From DATAYA01 sp036272815 (lineage in GTDB: Bacteria > Pseudomonadota > Alphaproteobacteria > Acetobacterales > Acetobacteraceae), in contig DATAYA010000040.1 in NCBI GenBank assembly GCA_036272815.1, positions 1-15,571 of the forward strand: 15,571 bases of DNA. Reading direction: 5' to 3'. Shown piece after piece: positions 1 to 6,388 of this stretch (its first letter is position 1; every line of letters begins with the position of its first letter). A model generated the notes under the pieces. The model had not been told where the DNA came from, did no database searches, and saw only the letters and a program-made list of their open reading frames with translations. The translations under genes were made by a program, and so were the position numbers.

Positions 1-12
1 GCTGCGGCATGA
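1..12 (+). CDS. possible last codons of an upstream gene, cut by the window edge
   Basis: Reading from base 1 gives Ala-Ala-Ala-stop, with the TGA at 10-12 overlapping the ATG of the HPr gene at 9-11 (ATGA). This kind of 4-nt overlap is common in operons and recurs elsewhere in this window. In alphaproteobacteria an EIIA-Man-type PTS gene often lies just upstream of HPr, so this could be its end, but three codons cannot identify it. Confidence 0.3.
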   Translation, partial: AAA

Positions 13-290
13 GCGGCGAGGCGCTCTCCCGCACCGTCACCATCTGCAACAAGCGCGGCCTGCACGCCCGCGCCGCGGCCCGGTTCGTCACCCTCGCCGA
101 GCGCTTCGGCGCCTCGGTCGACGTGCTCCGCGACGGCCAGACGGTCTCTGCCCGCTCGATCATGGGCCTGATGATGCTCGGCGCCGGACCCGGCGCGGCG
201 CTCGAGCTGCGCGCCGAGGGCTGGGATGCGAAGGAGGCGATCGACGCACTGGCCGCCCTCGTCGAGAGCGGTTTCCATGAAGACGATTGA
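9..290 (+). CDS. ptsH: HPr-family phosphocarrier protein (PTS)
   Basis: A 93-residue cytoplasmic phosphocarrier of the HPr/NPr family, close to the usual 85-95 residues. It accepts a phosphoryl group from enzyme I on a histidine and passes it to EIIA proteins. The phosphoacceptor His19 lies in NKRGLHARAA, matching the family active site. Ser50 in SARSIMGLMML matches the regulatory serine that HPr kinase (HprK) phosphorylates in other bacteria. The ATG at 9 gives a standard N-terminus. The 3' end overlaps the enzyme I gene by 14 nt, which suggests translational coupling. With no EIIB/EIIC permease visible, a regulatory PTS of the alphaproteobacterial kind is more likely than sugar uptake, but that is inference. 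Confidence 0.93.
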   Translation: MSGEALSRTVTICNKRGLHARAAARFVTLAERFGASVDVLRDGQTVSARSIMGLMMLGAGPGAALELRAEGWDAKEAIDALAALVESGFHEDD

Positions 291-2100
291 GGACCAGGCA
301 CGGGCCGAGGCCCCGGCGCGGTCCCAGCCGCGGCCGGAGCGCCGCTTCCTCGGCATCGCGGTCTCCGCCGGCATCGCGATCGGCCCCGTCCACCGCGCGA
401 TCGAGGCGCCGGAGACCGTCGCGCGCCACCGCATCCATGCCGCCGACATCGGCGCCGAGACGGCGCGGCTGGAGGCGGCGATCGTGCAGTCCCGCCGCCA
501 GCTCGCCAAGTTGCGCGCCCGCCTCTCGGTGCTGCCGGAGGACGCCCACGCCGAGATCGCGCCGCTGCTCGATGCCTACATGCAGATGCTCGGGCCCTCC
601 CGCCTGGTGCGCGGCGCCCGCAGCCGCATCGCCGAGGGCCTCGTCTCCGCCGAGACCGCGATCGCCGACCAGTCCGAGGCGATCGCCGCCGCCCTGCTGG
701 CGATCCCGACCGACGACGAGGCCGGCCAGCTCCGCCGCGCCGAGGAGGTGCGCGAGATTGCCCGCCGCGTGGTGCGCAACCTGACGCGCGCGCCGTTCCG
801 CAATTTCTCCGCCCTTCCCGCCGGCGCGGTGCTCGCCGCCGAGGCGCTGCGCCCGGCGGACGCGGCGCTGGTCGAGCCCTCCCGCATCGCCGGCGTGATC
901 GCGGACGAGGGCGGGCCGGACGGGCACACCGCGATCATGCTGCGGGCGCTGGGCGTCCCCGCCGTGCTCGGCGCGGTCGGCTTCACCGCCGCCCTCTCGG
1001 CGGGCGACCTGGCGGTGGTGGACGGGACGGCCGGCACCGTGACCCTCTGCCCTTCGGCCGGGACGCTCGCGCACGCGCGCCGCGCGGTCGCCGGCTTCGC
1101 GCGCGAGCGGCAGCGCCTCGCCCGGCTGCGGCCGCTGCAATCGGTGACGCTGGACGGTGTCGCCATCGAATTGCAGGCCAATCTCGAACTGCCGGCCGAA
1201 CTGCCCCTGGTGGCGCAGTCCGGGGCGACCGGGATCGGGTTGCTGCGAACGGAATTCCTGTTCATGAACCGCGAGGGCCTGCCCGACGAGGACGCCCAGG
1301 CCGAGACCTACACCGCCGTCGTCGAGGCGATGGACGGCGACGCCGTGACCATCCGCGTGCTCGACTGGGGCGGCGAGAAGGAGGTCGACGCGCTGGAGGC
1401 CGAGGGGCTGGTGCCGCAGGCGACGGAAGCAAATCCGGCGCTGGCGCTGCGCGGCATCCGGCTGCTGCTGCGCCGGCCGGAGCTGCTGGAGACGCAGCTC
1501 GCCGCCATCGTCCGCGCCGGCGCCGCCGGGCCGGTCCGCGTGCTGCTGCCGATGGTGACCAGTCTGGCCGAGGTGCGGGCCACGCGCGAGATCTACGCCC
1601 ACGTGCTGCGCCGCCTGCGCCGCCGCGGCGAGCGGATGCCCGACCTGCCGCCGCCGCTCGGCGTGATGATCGAGACGCCGGGGGCGGCGCTCTCGGCCGA
1701 TGCGCTGGCGCTGGAGGTCGACTTCTTCGCGCTCGGCACCAACGACCTGGCGATGTACACGCTCGCCGTCGACCGCGCGGCGAGCGAGGTGGCGCATCTC
1801 TACGACCCGCTGCACCCGGCGGTGCTGCGGCTGGTGCAGTTCGCGACCGATGCGGCGCGGCGGATGCGGCTGCCGATCTCGGTGTGCGGCGAGATGGCGG
1901 CCGACCCGCGGCTCACGCGGCTGCTGCTCGGCCTCGGCCTGCGCAGCTTCAGCATGACGGCGGCCGCGGTGCCGCGGGTCAAGCAGGCCGTGCGCGGCGC
2001 CAGCATCGAGGAATGCGGCTGCCTCGCGCGCGCGGTGATGGCGGAGAGCGACCCCGTCCGCATCCGGGCGCTGGCGACCGGCGCGGAGCCGCCGCGGTAG
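277..2100 (+). CDS. ptsI: phosphoenolpyruvate-protein phosphotransferase (PTS enzyme I)
   Basis: Enzyme I takes phosphate from PEP onto a histidine and hands it to HPr. It has 607 residues, slightly above the usual 570-590, and no N-terminal GAF domain, so it is the short form rather than the GAF-containing PtsP form. The N-terminal HPr-binding/phosphohistidine domain carries His217 in GGPDGHTAIMLRALGVPAV. The C-terminal PEP-binding barrel shows Arg324 in GLLRTEFLF, then RVLDWGGEK, LLPMVTS, GVMIETPGA, ALGTNDLAMYTLAVDR and the catalytic Cys537 in VCGEMAADP. The ATG at 277 lies inside the HPr gene. An in-frame upstream start at 226 would only add a low-complexity Arg-rich leader, so I prefer 277. 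The residue before the active His is Gly, where most enzymes I have Ser or a similar small polar residue. Confidence 0.94.
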   Translation: MKTIEDQARAEAPARSQPRPERRFLGIAVSAGIAIGPVHRAIEAPETVARHRIHAADIGAETARLEAAIVQSRRQLAKLRARLSVLPEDAHAEIAPLLDAYMQMLGPSRLVRGARSRIAEGLVSAETAIADQSEAIAAALLAIPTDDEAGQLRRAEEVREIARRVVRNLTRAPFRNFSALPAGAVLAAEALRPADAALVEPSRIAGVIADEGGPDGHTAIMLRALGVPAVLGAVGFTAALSAGDLAVVDGTAGTVTLCPSAGTLAHARRAVAGFARERQRLARLRPLQSVTLDGVAIELQANLELPAELPLVAQSGATGIGLLRTEFLFMNREGLPDEDAQAETYTAVVEAMDGDAVTIRVLDWGGEKEVDALEAEGLVPQATEANPALALRGIRLLLRRPELLETQLAAIVRAGAAGPVRVLLPMVTSLAEVRATREIYAHVLRRLRRRGERMPDLPPPLGVMIETPGAALSADALALEVDFFALGTNDLAMYTLAVDRAASEVAHLYDPLHPAVLRLVQFATDAARRMRLPISVCGEMAADPRLTRLLLGLGLRSFSMTAAAVPRVKQAVRGASIEECGCLARAVMAESDPVRIRALATGAEPPR

Positions 2101-2339
2101 GAAGGCCAGCGGGAAAAGGCCCAGGGCGCGACCTCGACACGGAAACGGCAGCGCCGGTCATTGGCGGCGGCTGGATCCCGTGGATCAACGTCGTGGCCGA
2201 AATCGTCGCGCGTGCGGCCGCCGACGGCAGGCCCGTCACCGGAGCATGTTCGTCAACTCGATAATCGGGGCGAATTCGGTGCCGTCGTTGCCGCGTTCAT
2301 GCGGGGGAGCGAGCCGGCGTCGGCGTCTCCGCCTGTCCC
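2101..2339. other. gap between convergent genes, no recognised gene
   Basis: This 239-bp stretch separates the 3' ends of the enzyme I gene and the LpxR-like gene. I found no strong hairpin followed by a T-run for either strand. A short open frame encoding GGGWIPWINVVAEIVARAA (about 2164-2220) looks protein-like but has no start codon of its own, so I did not call a gene. Confidence 0.5.
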
Positions 2340-3362
2340 TCAAAACTTCGCCGACACCGCCAGCGATCCGAAATTGAACAAGCCGCCCTTCTGTCCCTGG
2401 AACTCCTGCGTCTGCCAGGTCTGTGTGTAGGTGATCCGCACCCCATGCCAGATGATCCCGATGCCCGCCTCCAGTTCGCCCACATACCATTTCTTGTGCA
2501 CATGCGGCTGGTCGGTGTTGAACGTGCCGCCGTCCAGCGTTGCGTCATGCGCCACCGCCTGCCCGTCGCCGCCCCCGAACACGTACCACACCAGCGGCTG
2601 CGTCGCCGTGTAGGCGTCCGCCCCGCTGATACCCGGCTGGATGCGGGGCGCGCCGAAATCGCTGTCGAGCCCCTGCCCGATCCGCAGGATCGCGCCCGCC
2701 TGCGCGTCGGTGCGGATGCTGCCGGCCTGCCCTTGCAGCGACGGCAGCACATCCGTCTCGACCCCGCCGAAGCCGCCGGTCGGCACCCGCCAAATGCGGC
2801 CGGCCGTCAGCCCCATCGCCGGCTCGTTGCGAAGCTGGAAGCCCCAGCCCTTGTTGCTCTTATCGCCGATCAGGCTGTGGAATCCGTTCTGCGTCTCCTC
2901 CCCCTGCGCCGCCGGCCCGAGCACGCCGAGCGTCAGCGTCAGCACCGTGCGCGCCGTGTCAGTGTCGTGCAGCAGGCTGAAATTGCCGACCAGATAGGCG
3001 GCATAAGGCCGGTCATGCGGATCGGGCGGCGTGATCTGGGTATTGCGCGGTGTGAACAGGGATTGCTGGATGTCGAAGGCGACGCGGTCGATGCCCGGGC
3101 CGCCCGAGATCGCGTTGGCGAGACCGGCCAGCCCGTGCGGCGTCTGCGCCGGTGTCGAGGTGAAGCCGAGCCGCAACCCGGAGGTATAGTACTGGTCGGA
3201 GGTGCCGCTCAGGGTCGAGACCGCGTCGTTCTCGACCTGAAAGGTCCAGATCGGGGCATCATCTGGCGACGACGCGGCGTTTGGCGGCGAGGCGGCCCGC
3301 ACCGCCGGCGTGGCACCGAGGAGCAGGGCTACGCCGAGCAACGCCATTCGGGTTCGGTGCAT
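2340..3362 (-). CDS. lpxR: LpxR-family outer-membrane lipid A 3-O-deacylase (DUF2219)
   Basis: This is a predicted outer-membrane beta-barrel enzyme that removes the 3'-acyloxyacyl chain of lipid A in relatives such as Salmonella LpxR. Starting at 3362 it has 340 residues with a clean signal peptide (basic MHRTR, hydrophobic core, likely cut near residue 23 after AVRA). The mature N-terminus carries FQVENDAVS (Asn45-Asp46) and YYTSGLRLGF (Thr60-Ser61). The conserved His162 lies in QNGFHSLIGDKSNKGW, followed by QLRNE. These match the Asn-Asp, Thr/Ser and His positions of the LpxR active site. The protein ends in Phe (VSAKF), typical of barrels recognised by the BAM complex. A GTG at 3413 would add 17 residues in front of the signal peptide; it has a better Shine-Dalgarno (AGGA) but spoils the signal. 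Function rests on family motifs. Confidence 0.82.
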   Translation of the reverse strand: MHRTRMALLGVALLLGATPAVRAASPPNAASSPDDAPIWTFQVENDAVSTLSGTSDQYYTSGLRLGFTSTPAQTPHGLAGLANAISGGPGIDRVAFDIQQSLFTPRNTQITPPDPHDRPYAAYLVGNFSLLHDTDTARTVLTLTLGVLGPAAQGEETQNGFHSLIGDKSNKGWGFQLRNEPAMGLTAGRIWRVPTGGFGGVETDVLPSLQGQAGSIRTDAQAGAILRIGQGLDSDFGAPRIQPGISGADAYTATQPLVWYVFGGGDGQAVAHDATLDGGTFNTDQPHVHKKWYVGELEAGIGIIWHGVRITYTQTWQTQEFQGQKGGLFNFGSLAVSAKF

Positions 3363-3451
3363 GGGCCGGCCGCTACTGTTGATCCAGTACCGTGCGAGGT
3401 TCACGAACGCCACGCAATCCTGGCCGAACGCACAGCTTCGCGATCCGGTGG

Positions 3452-3484
3452 GGCACGGGCGGCGCCCGACATCCGGCCCGTGCC
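3452..3484 (-). terminator. inverted repeat after the hydrolase gene, possible terminator
   Basis: GGCACGGGC (3452-3460) and GCCCGTGCC (3476-3484) form a perfect 9-bp stem with a 15-nt loop, starting 13 bases beyond the hydrolase stop on the minus strand. No T-run follows, so classic intrinsic termination is not supported. It may stabilise the 3' end or separate the hydrolase transcript from the LpxR-like gene. Confidence 0.35.
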
Positions 3485-3497
3485 ACCCCCTGCACGA

Positions 3498-4163
3498 TCA
3501 GTCGGCGGCCAGCGCCATCGCCTTGCGCGAGAGCGCGCGGCCGACGTGCTCTTCCAGCGCGTCCGCCACCGTCTCGGCGTGGCCGGCGAAGACGTGGTCG
3601 GCGCCGGGCAGCACGCGATAGTCCACATCCACGCCCTTCTGCGTGTTCAGCTTCTCGACCAGCTTCCGCACCGCGGGCTCGGGCACCATGTCATCGGCAT
3701 CGCCGTGCAGCATCAGCCCGCCGCAGGGGCAGGGTGCGAGGAAGCCGAAATCGTAGTGGTTCGCCGGCGGGGCAACACTGATCCAGCCGGAGATCTCCGG
3801 GCGGCGCATCAGGAGCTGCATGCCGATGAAGGCGCCGAACGAATAGCCGGCGATCCAGAGCCCCGAGGCGCCCGGATTGACCATCTGCATCCAGTCGAGC
3901 GCCGCGGCCGCGTCGCCGATCTCGCCGATGCCGCCGTCATAGCGGCCCTGGCTGCGGCCGACGCCGCGGAAGTTGAAGCGCATCACCGAGAATCCCAGGC
4001 CCTGGAAGGACTGGTACATCCGGTACGCGATCCGGTTGTTCATGGTCCCGCCATGCAGCGGGTGCGGGTGCAGGACCAGCGCAAGCGGCGCGCCGGGGTC
4101 CTTGCTGTGGTGGTAACGGCCCTCGAGCCGGCCGTCCGGGCCGGCAAACATCACCTCAGGCAT
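3498..4163 (-). CDS. small alpha/beta hydrolase (COG2945-like)
   Basis: A 221-residue cytoplasmic alpha/beta hydrolase with no signal peptide. It has LVLHPHPLHGGTMNN, then RFNFRGVGRSQG, the nucleophile elbow GYSFGA (Ser108), an acid in HGDADDMVP (Asp157 or Asp158) and His190 in LPGADHVFAG, a complete catalytic triad. This set is characteristic of the COG2945 group, whose members have no well-established substrate. The start at 4163 gives MPEVMFAGPDGRLEG, the usual N-terminus; the frame stays open 11 codons upstream to 4196, but that leader is not family-like. The gene lies 135 bp upstream of the LpxR-like gene in the same direction, so the two could share a transcript, though an inverted repeat lies between them. 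Confidence 0.85.
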   Translation of the reverse strand: MPEVMFAGPDGRLEGRYHHSKDPGAPLALVLHPHPLHGGTMNNRIAYRMYQSFQGLGFSVMRFNFRGVGRSQGRYDGGIGEIGDAAAALDWMQMVNPGASGLWIAGYSFGAFIGMQLLMRRPEISGWISVAPPANHYDFGFLAPCPCGGLMLHGDADDMVPEPAVRKLVEKLNTQKGVDVDYRVLPGADHVFAGHAETVADALEEHVGRALSRKAMALAAD

Positions 4164-4545
4164 GGCGTTCCGAATGTCCTTCCGTCCCGGCGGCATGCGC
4201 CAGGTTCACTAGAATCCATTATCGTTCCCGCTGCCGCGCGAACGACCCTTTCCCCCCGACATCGGCCCAGCCGCTCCGTGGACCCTGGCCGAATCCTCCC
4301 CTTCAGCCCGCGTTCTACTACCGCCGCGTCGTGCCCGGGAACCGTTGCCGGGCTTTCTTGACTGCCCAATTCGGCAATGCCTAACTGGGTTGCAAGACCC
4401 GTCGCCCATGCCCAAACAATATGCGGTCGGCTTCGATCTCTCCTGTCGGCCCGACGCTGCGGTGCCCCGCTGGTGCGGAGCGGCCGCGGCGCCGAAGTCG
4501 TGAGTATAGGCTGCCCCGCTCTGCGCTTCATAACGGAATTGTCGC
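4164..4545. other. divergent intergenic region between the hydrolase gene and cysE
   Basis: This 382-bp region must hold the promoters for two divergent transcripts. On the minus strand GATAAT (4223 to 4218) matches the -10 consensus at 5 of 6 positions, but no good -35 lies at 16-18 nt. On the plus strand TTGACT (4358-4363) resembles a -35 but has no good -10 at 17 nt. TTGCAA (4390-4395) and AACAAT (4415-4420) are 19 nt apart, and TATAGG (4505-4510) lies 35 nt before cysE. None is convincing. No IscR-like or other known operator was recognised. The region is visibly less GC-rich than the genes around it. No protein-coding gene is supported here. Confidence 0.5.
4333..4359 (+). terminator. 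hairpin followed by a T-rich run upstream of cysE
   Basis: GCCCGG (4333-4338) and CCGGGC (4348-4353) form a 6-bp GC stem with a 9-nt loop, followed directly by TTTCTT (4354-4359), the layout of an intrinsic terminator. No gene reads into it from the left on this strand, so it would only matter if a transcript starts upstream in the 382-bp gap, for example as a leader attenuator for cysE. It could also be chance. Confidence 0.3.
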
Positions 4546-5226
4546 ATGGCCTTCATGTCCCTGAGGGAGAGCATCGCAGCCTATCGGGAGCGTGATCCCG
4601 CCGCGCGATCCTCGGCCGAGATCTTGTTCTGTTACCCTGGGTTGCACGCCGTCCTGTTTCATCGCGCAGCGAGTTGGTTGTGGCATCACCGGGCGCCATT
4701 GCTTGGCCGCTTCCTATCGCATCTCGGGCGATTCCTCACGGGAATTGAGATCCATCCCGGCGCGCGCATCGGCCGGCGGGTGGTGATCGACCACGGGATG
4801 GGTGTCGTGATCGGCGAGACCGCAGAGGTCGGCGACGACTGCACGCTCTACCATCAGGTGACACTCGGCACGACGACCACGGAGCGCGGCCGCAAGCGCC
4901 ACCCGACGATCGGCCGCGGCGTCATCATTGGCGCCGGTGCCAAGGTGCTCGGCGCCTTCACGGTCGGCGACAATGCCCGGATCGGCGCCAACGCGGTCGT
5001 CGTCGAGCCGGTGGCGGCGGGCACGACGGTGGTCGGCATCCCCGCCCGGGCGGTTGCGCGCGCGCCCTCCCGCCCGTCCTTCGAGACCCCCGCCTTCGAC
5101 GCCTACGGCACCCCCGGCGACTGCGCGCTCGACCCGCTGCTGCGCGAGATCGAGACGCTGCGGGCGGAGCTGGCCCAGGTCGAGCAGCGGCTCGCCGCCC
5201 TCGCCCACCAGCCGGCGGCGGAATGA
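4546..5226 (+). CDS. cysE: serine O-acetyltransferase
   Basis: This enzyme acetylates L-serine with acetyl-CoA to O-acetylserine, the direct precursor of cysteine. It has 226 residues, the size of the shorter EpsC/NifP-like CysE group. The N-terminal helical part has RERDPAARSSAEILFCYPGLHAVLFHR, shown here as RERDPAARSSAEI then LFCYPGLHAV. The left-handed beta-helix of hexapeptide repeats follows: IEIHPGARIGRRVVIDHGMG, VVIGETAEVGDDCTLY, HQVTLGTT, KRHPTIGRGVIIGAGAKVLG, with the catalytic His residues in IDHGMG and YHQVTLG. A GGAA 8 nt before the ATG at 4546 supports that start; Met4 at 4555 is an alternative. It leads a run of sulfur genes, and its stop overlaps a repeat that reaches the next gene. 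Its first ~200 bases are less GC-rich than the rest. Confidence 0.93.
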   Translation: MAFMSLRESIAAYRERDPAARSSAEILFCYPGLHAVLFHRAASWLWHHRAPLLGRFLSHLGRFLTGIEIHPGARIGRRVVIDHGMGVVIGETAEVGDDCTLYHQVTLGTTTTERGRKRHPTIGRGVIIGAGAKVLGAFTVGDNARIGANAVVVEPVAAGTTVVGIPARAVARAPSRPSFETPAFDAYGTPGDCALDPLLREIETLRAELAQVEQRLAALAHQPAAE

Positions 5227-5290
5227 CCGACCGTCGGCCGCCAGCCGGCGGCGGAGTGACCGACGGCCGCCAGCCGGCGGCGGCGTGACC
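5208..5290 (+). repeat. imperfect tandem repeat spanning the cysE stop and the next start
   Basis: Three copies begin with CCAGCCGGCGGCGG: 5208-5240 (33 nt), 5241-5269 (29 nt, missing four bases near its end) and 5270-5290 (partial, 21 nt). Each continues with ATGACC or GTGACC. In copy 1 the ATGA holds the cysE stop (5224-5226). In copy 3 the GTGA holds the GTG start of the cysteine desulfurase (5285-5287). Copy 2 has a matching GTGA that ends nothing. The frame from ATG 5223 encodes 21 residues and stops at 5286-5288, overlapping the desulfurase start. The simplest origin is replication slippage that copied a stop/start junction. Confidence 0.88.
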
Positions 5291-6373
5291 TACCTCGACG
5301 CCAACGCCAGCGAACCGCTCCGGCCCGCCGCCCGCGCCGCGGCGGTGGCGGCGATGGCGGCGGCCGGCAACCCGGCCTCGATCCACGCCGCCGGCCGCGC
5401 CGCGCGCCGCATCCTGGAGGACGCGCGGGAGGCGATCGCGGCCCGCTTCGGCGCCGCCGCCGCCGGCGTGGTGTTCACCTCCGGCGCGACCGAGGCCGAC
5501 GCGCTGGCGATCGCGGGCCTTGGCGCCGGCCGTCGGCTGATCGTCGGCGCCACCGAGCACGATGCGGTCCGGGCCGCGGCCGCCGGCGCCGCCGTGCTGC
5601 CGGTCGATGCCGAGGGGATCGCCGACCTCGCCACCCTCGACCGGATGCTGGCCGAGGGCGGTCCGGCGCTCGTCTGCCTCATGGCGGCCAACAACGAGAC
5701 CGGCACGATCATGCCGGTGCCCGAGGCTGCCGCGATCTGCCGGCGCCACGGCGCCCTGCTGCACGTCGATGCCGTGCAGGCCGCCGGGCGGATGCCGCTC
5801 GACCTCGCGGCGCTCGGCGCCGACAGTATCGCCCTCTCGTCGCACAAGCTCGGCGGCCCGATGGGCGCGGGCGCGCTGCTGCTGGCGGCGGATCGGCCTC
5901 TGCCGCCGCTGATCGCGGGCGGCGGGCAGGAGCGCGGCCGCCGCGGCGGCACCCCGGCGCTGCCGGCGATCGCCGGTTTTGCCGCCGCGGCTCGGGACGC
6001 GGCGCCCGCGTCCGCCGCCCGGCTCGCACCGCTGCGGGACGCGATCGAACACGCCGCGACCTGCGCCGGTGCCATGCCGCTCGGCGCCGGGGCCGCGCGG
6101 CTGGCGAACACGACCTGCCTCGCTCTGCCCGGCGTGCGGGCCGAGACGCAGGTCATCGCGCTCGATCTCGCCGGCGTCGCGGTCTCGGCGGGCTCCGCGT
6201 GCAGTTCCGGGCGCGTGGCACGCAGCCATGTGCTCGACGCGATGGGCGCGGGGACACTCGCCGGGCAGGCGATCCGCATCTCGCTGCCCTGGTGCGCCGA
6301 TGCGGCCGACATGCGCGCCTGCATTGCCGCCTATGCCGCGATGGCGGAGCGGCTTTCGCGGCGCGCCGCCTGA
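5285..6373 (+). CDS. cysteine desulfurase, NifS-like (short form)
   Basis: A PLP-dependent class V aminotransferase-fold enzyme that turns cysteine into alanine and leaves a persulfide on an active-site Cys. It has 362 residues from a GTG start giving VTYLDANASEPLRP, which lines up with the usual NifS/IscS beginning (YLDNNATTP). No other start is available in this frame near the junction. Key sites are TSGATEADALAI, ATEHDAV (PLP-stacking His), AANNETGT, HVDAVQAAG, the PLP lysine Lys188 in SSHKLGGPMGAG, and the persulfide Cys306 in GSACSSGR. It is more diverged from IscS than the next gene and lacks obvious extra domains. A 15-nt gap separates it from that gene, so they are almost surely cotranscribed. 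Which acceptor it serves cannot be told from sequence. Confidence 0.92.
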   Translation: MTYLDANASEPLRPAARAAAVAAMAAAGNPASIHAAGRAARRILEDAREAIAARFGAAAAGVVFTSGATEADALAIAGLGAGRRLIVGATEHDAVRAAAAGAAVLPVDAEGIADLATLDRMLAEGGPALVCLMAANNETGTIMPVPEAAAICRRHGALLHVDAVQAAGRMPLDLAALGADSIALSSHKLGGPMGAGALLLAADRPLPPLIAGGGQERGRRGGTPALPAIAGFAAAARDAAPASAARLAPLRDAIEHAATCAGAMPLGAGAARLANTTCLALPGVRAETQVIALDLAGVAVSAGSACSSGRVARSHVLDAMGAGTLAGQAIRISLPWCADAADMRACIAAYAAMAERLSRRAA

Positions 6374-6388
6374 TCCCACATCCGCCTG

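Noticed and set aside
160..1815. 551-codon open frame antisense to enzyme I
   Set aside because: Low-complexity Arg/Gly/Gln-rich translation, a shadow of a strongly supported gene.
2150..2264. Protein-like short frame (WIPWINVVAEIVARAAADG) after enzyme I
   Set aside because: No start codon or ribosome site of its own. Could be a gene remnant but nothing confirms it.
2445..4361. 638-codon plus-strand open frame opposite the LpxR-like and hydrolase genes
   Set aside because: Crosses two real genes and the gap between them; no motifs. A GC-driven artefact.
5223..5288. 21-codon mini-gene between cysE and the first desulfurase
   Set aside because: Made entirely of the tandem repeat. Probably a by-product of duplication; kept only as part of the repeat finding.
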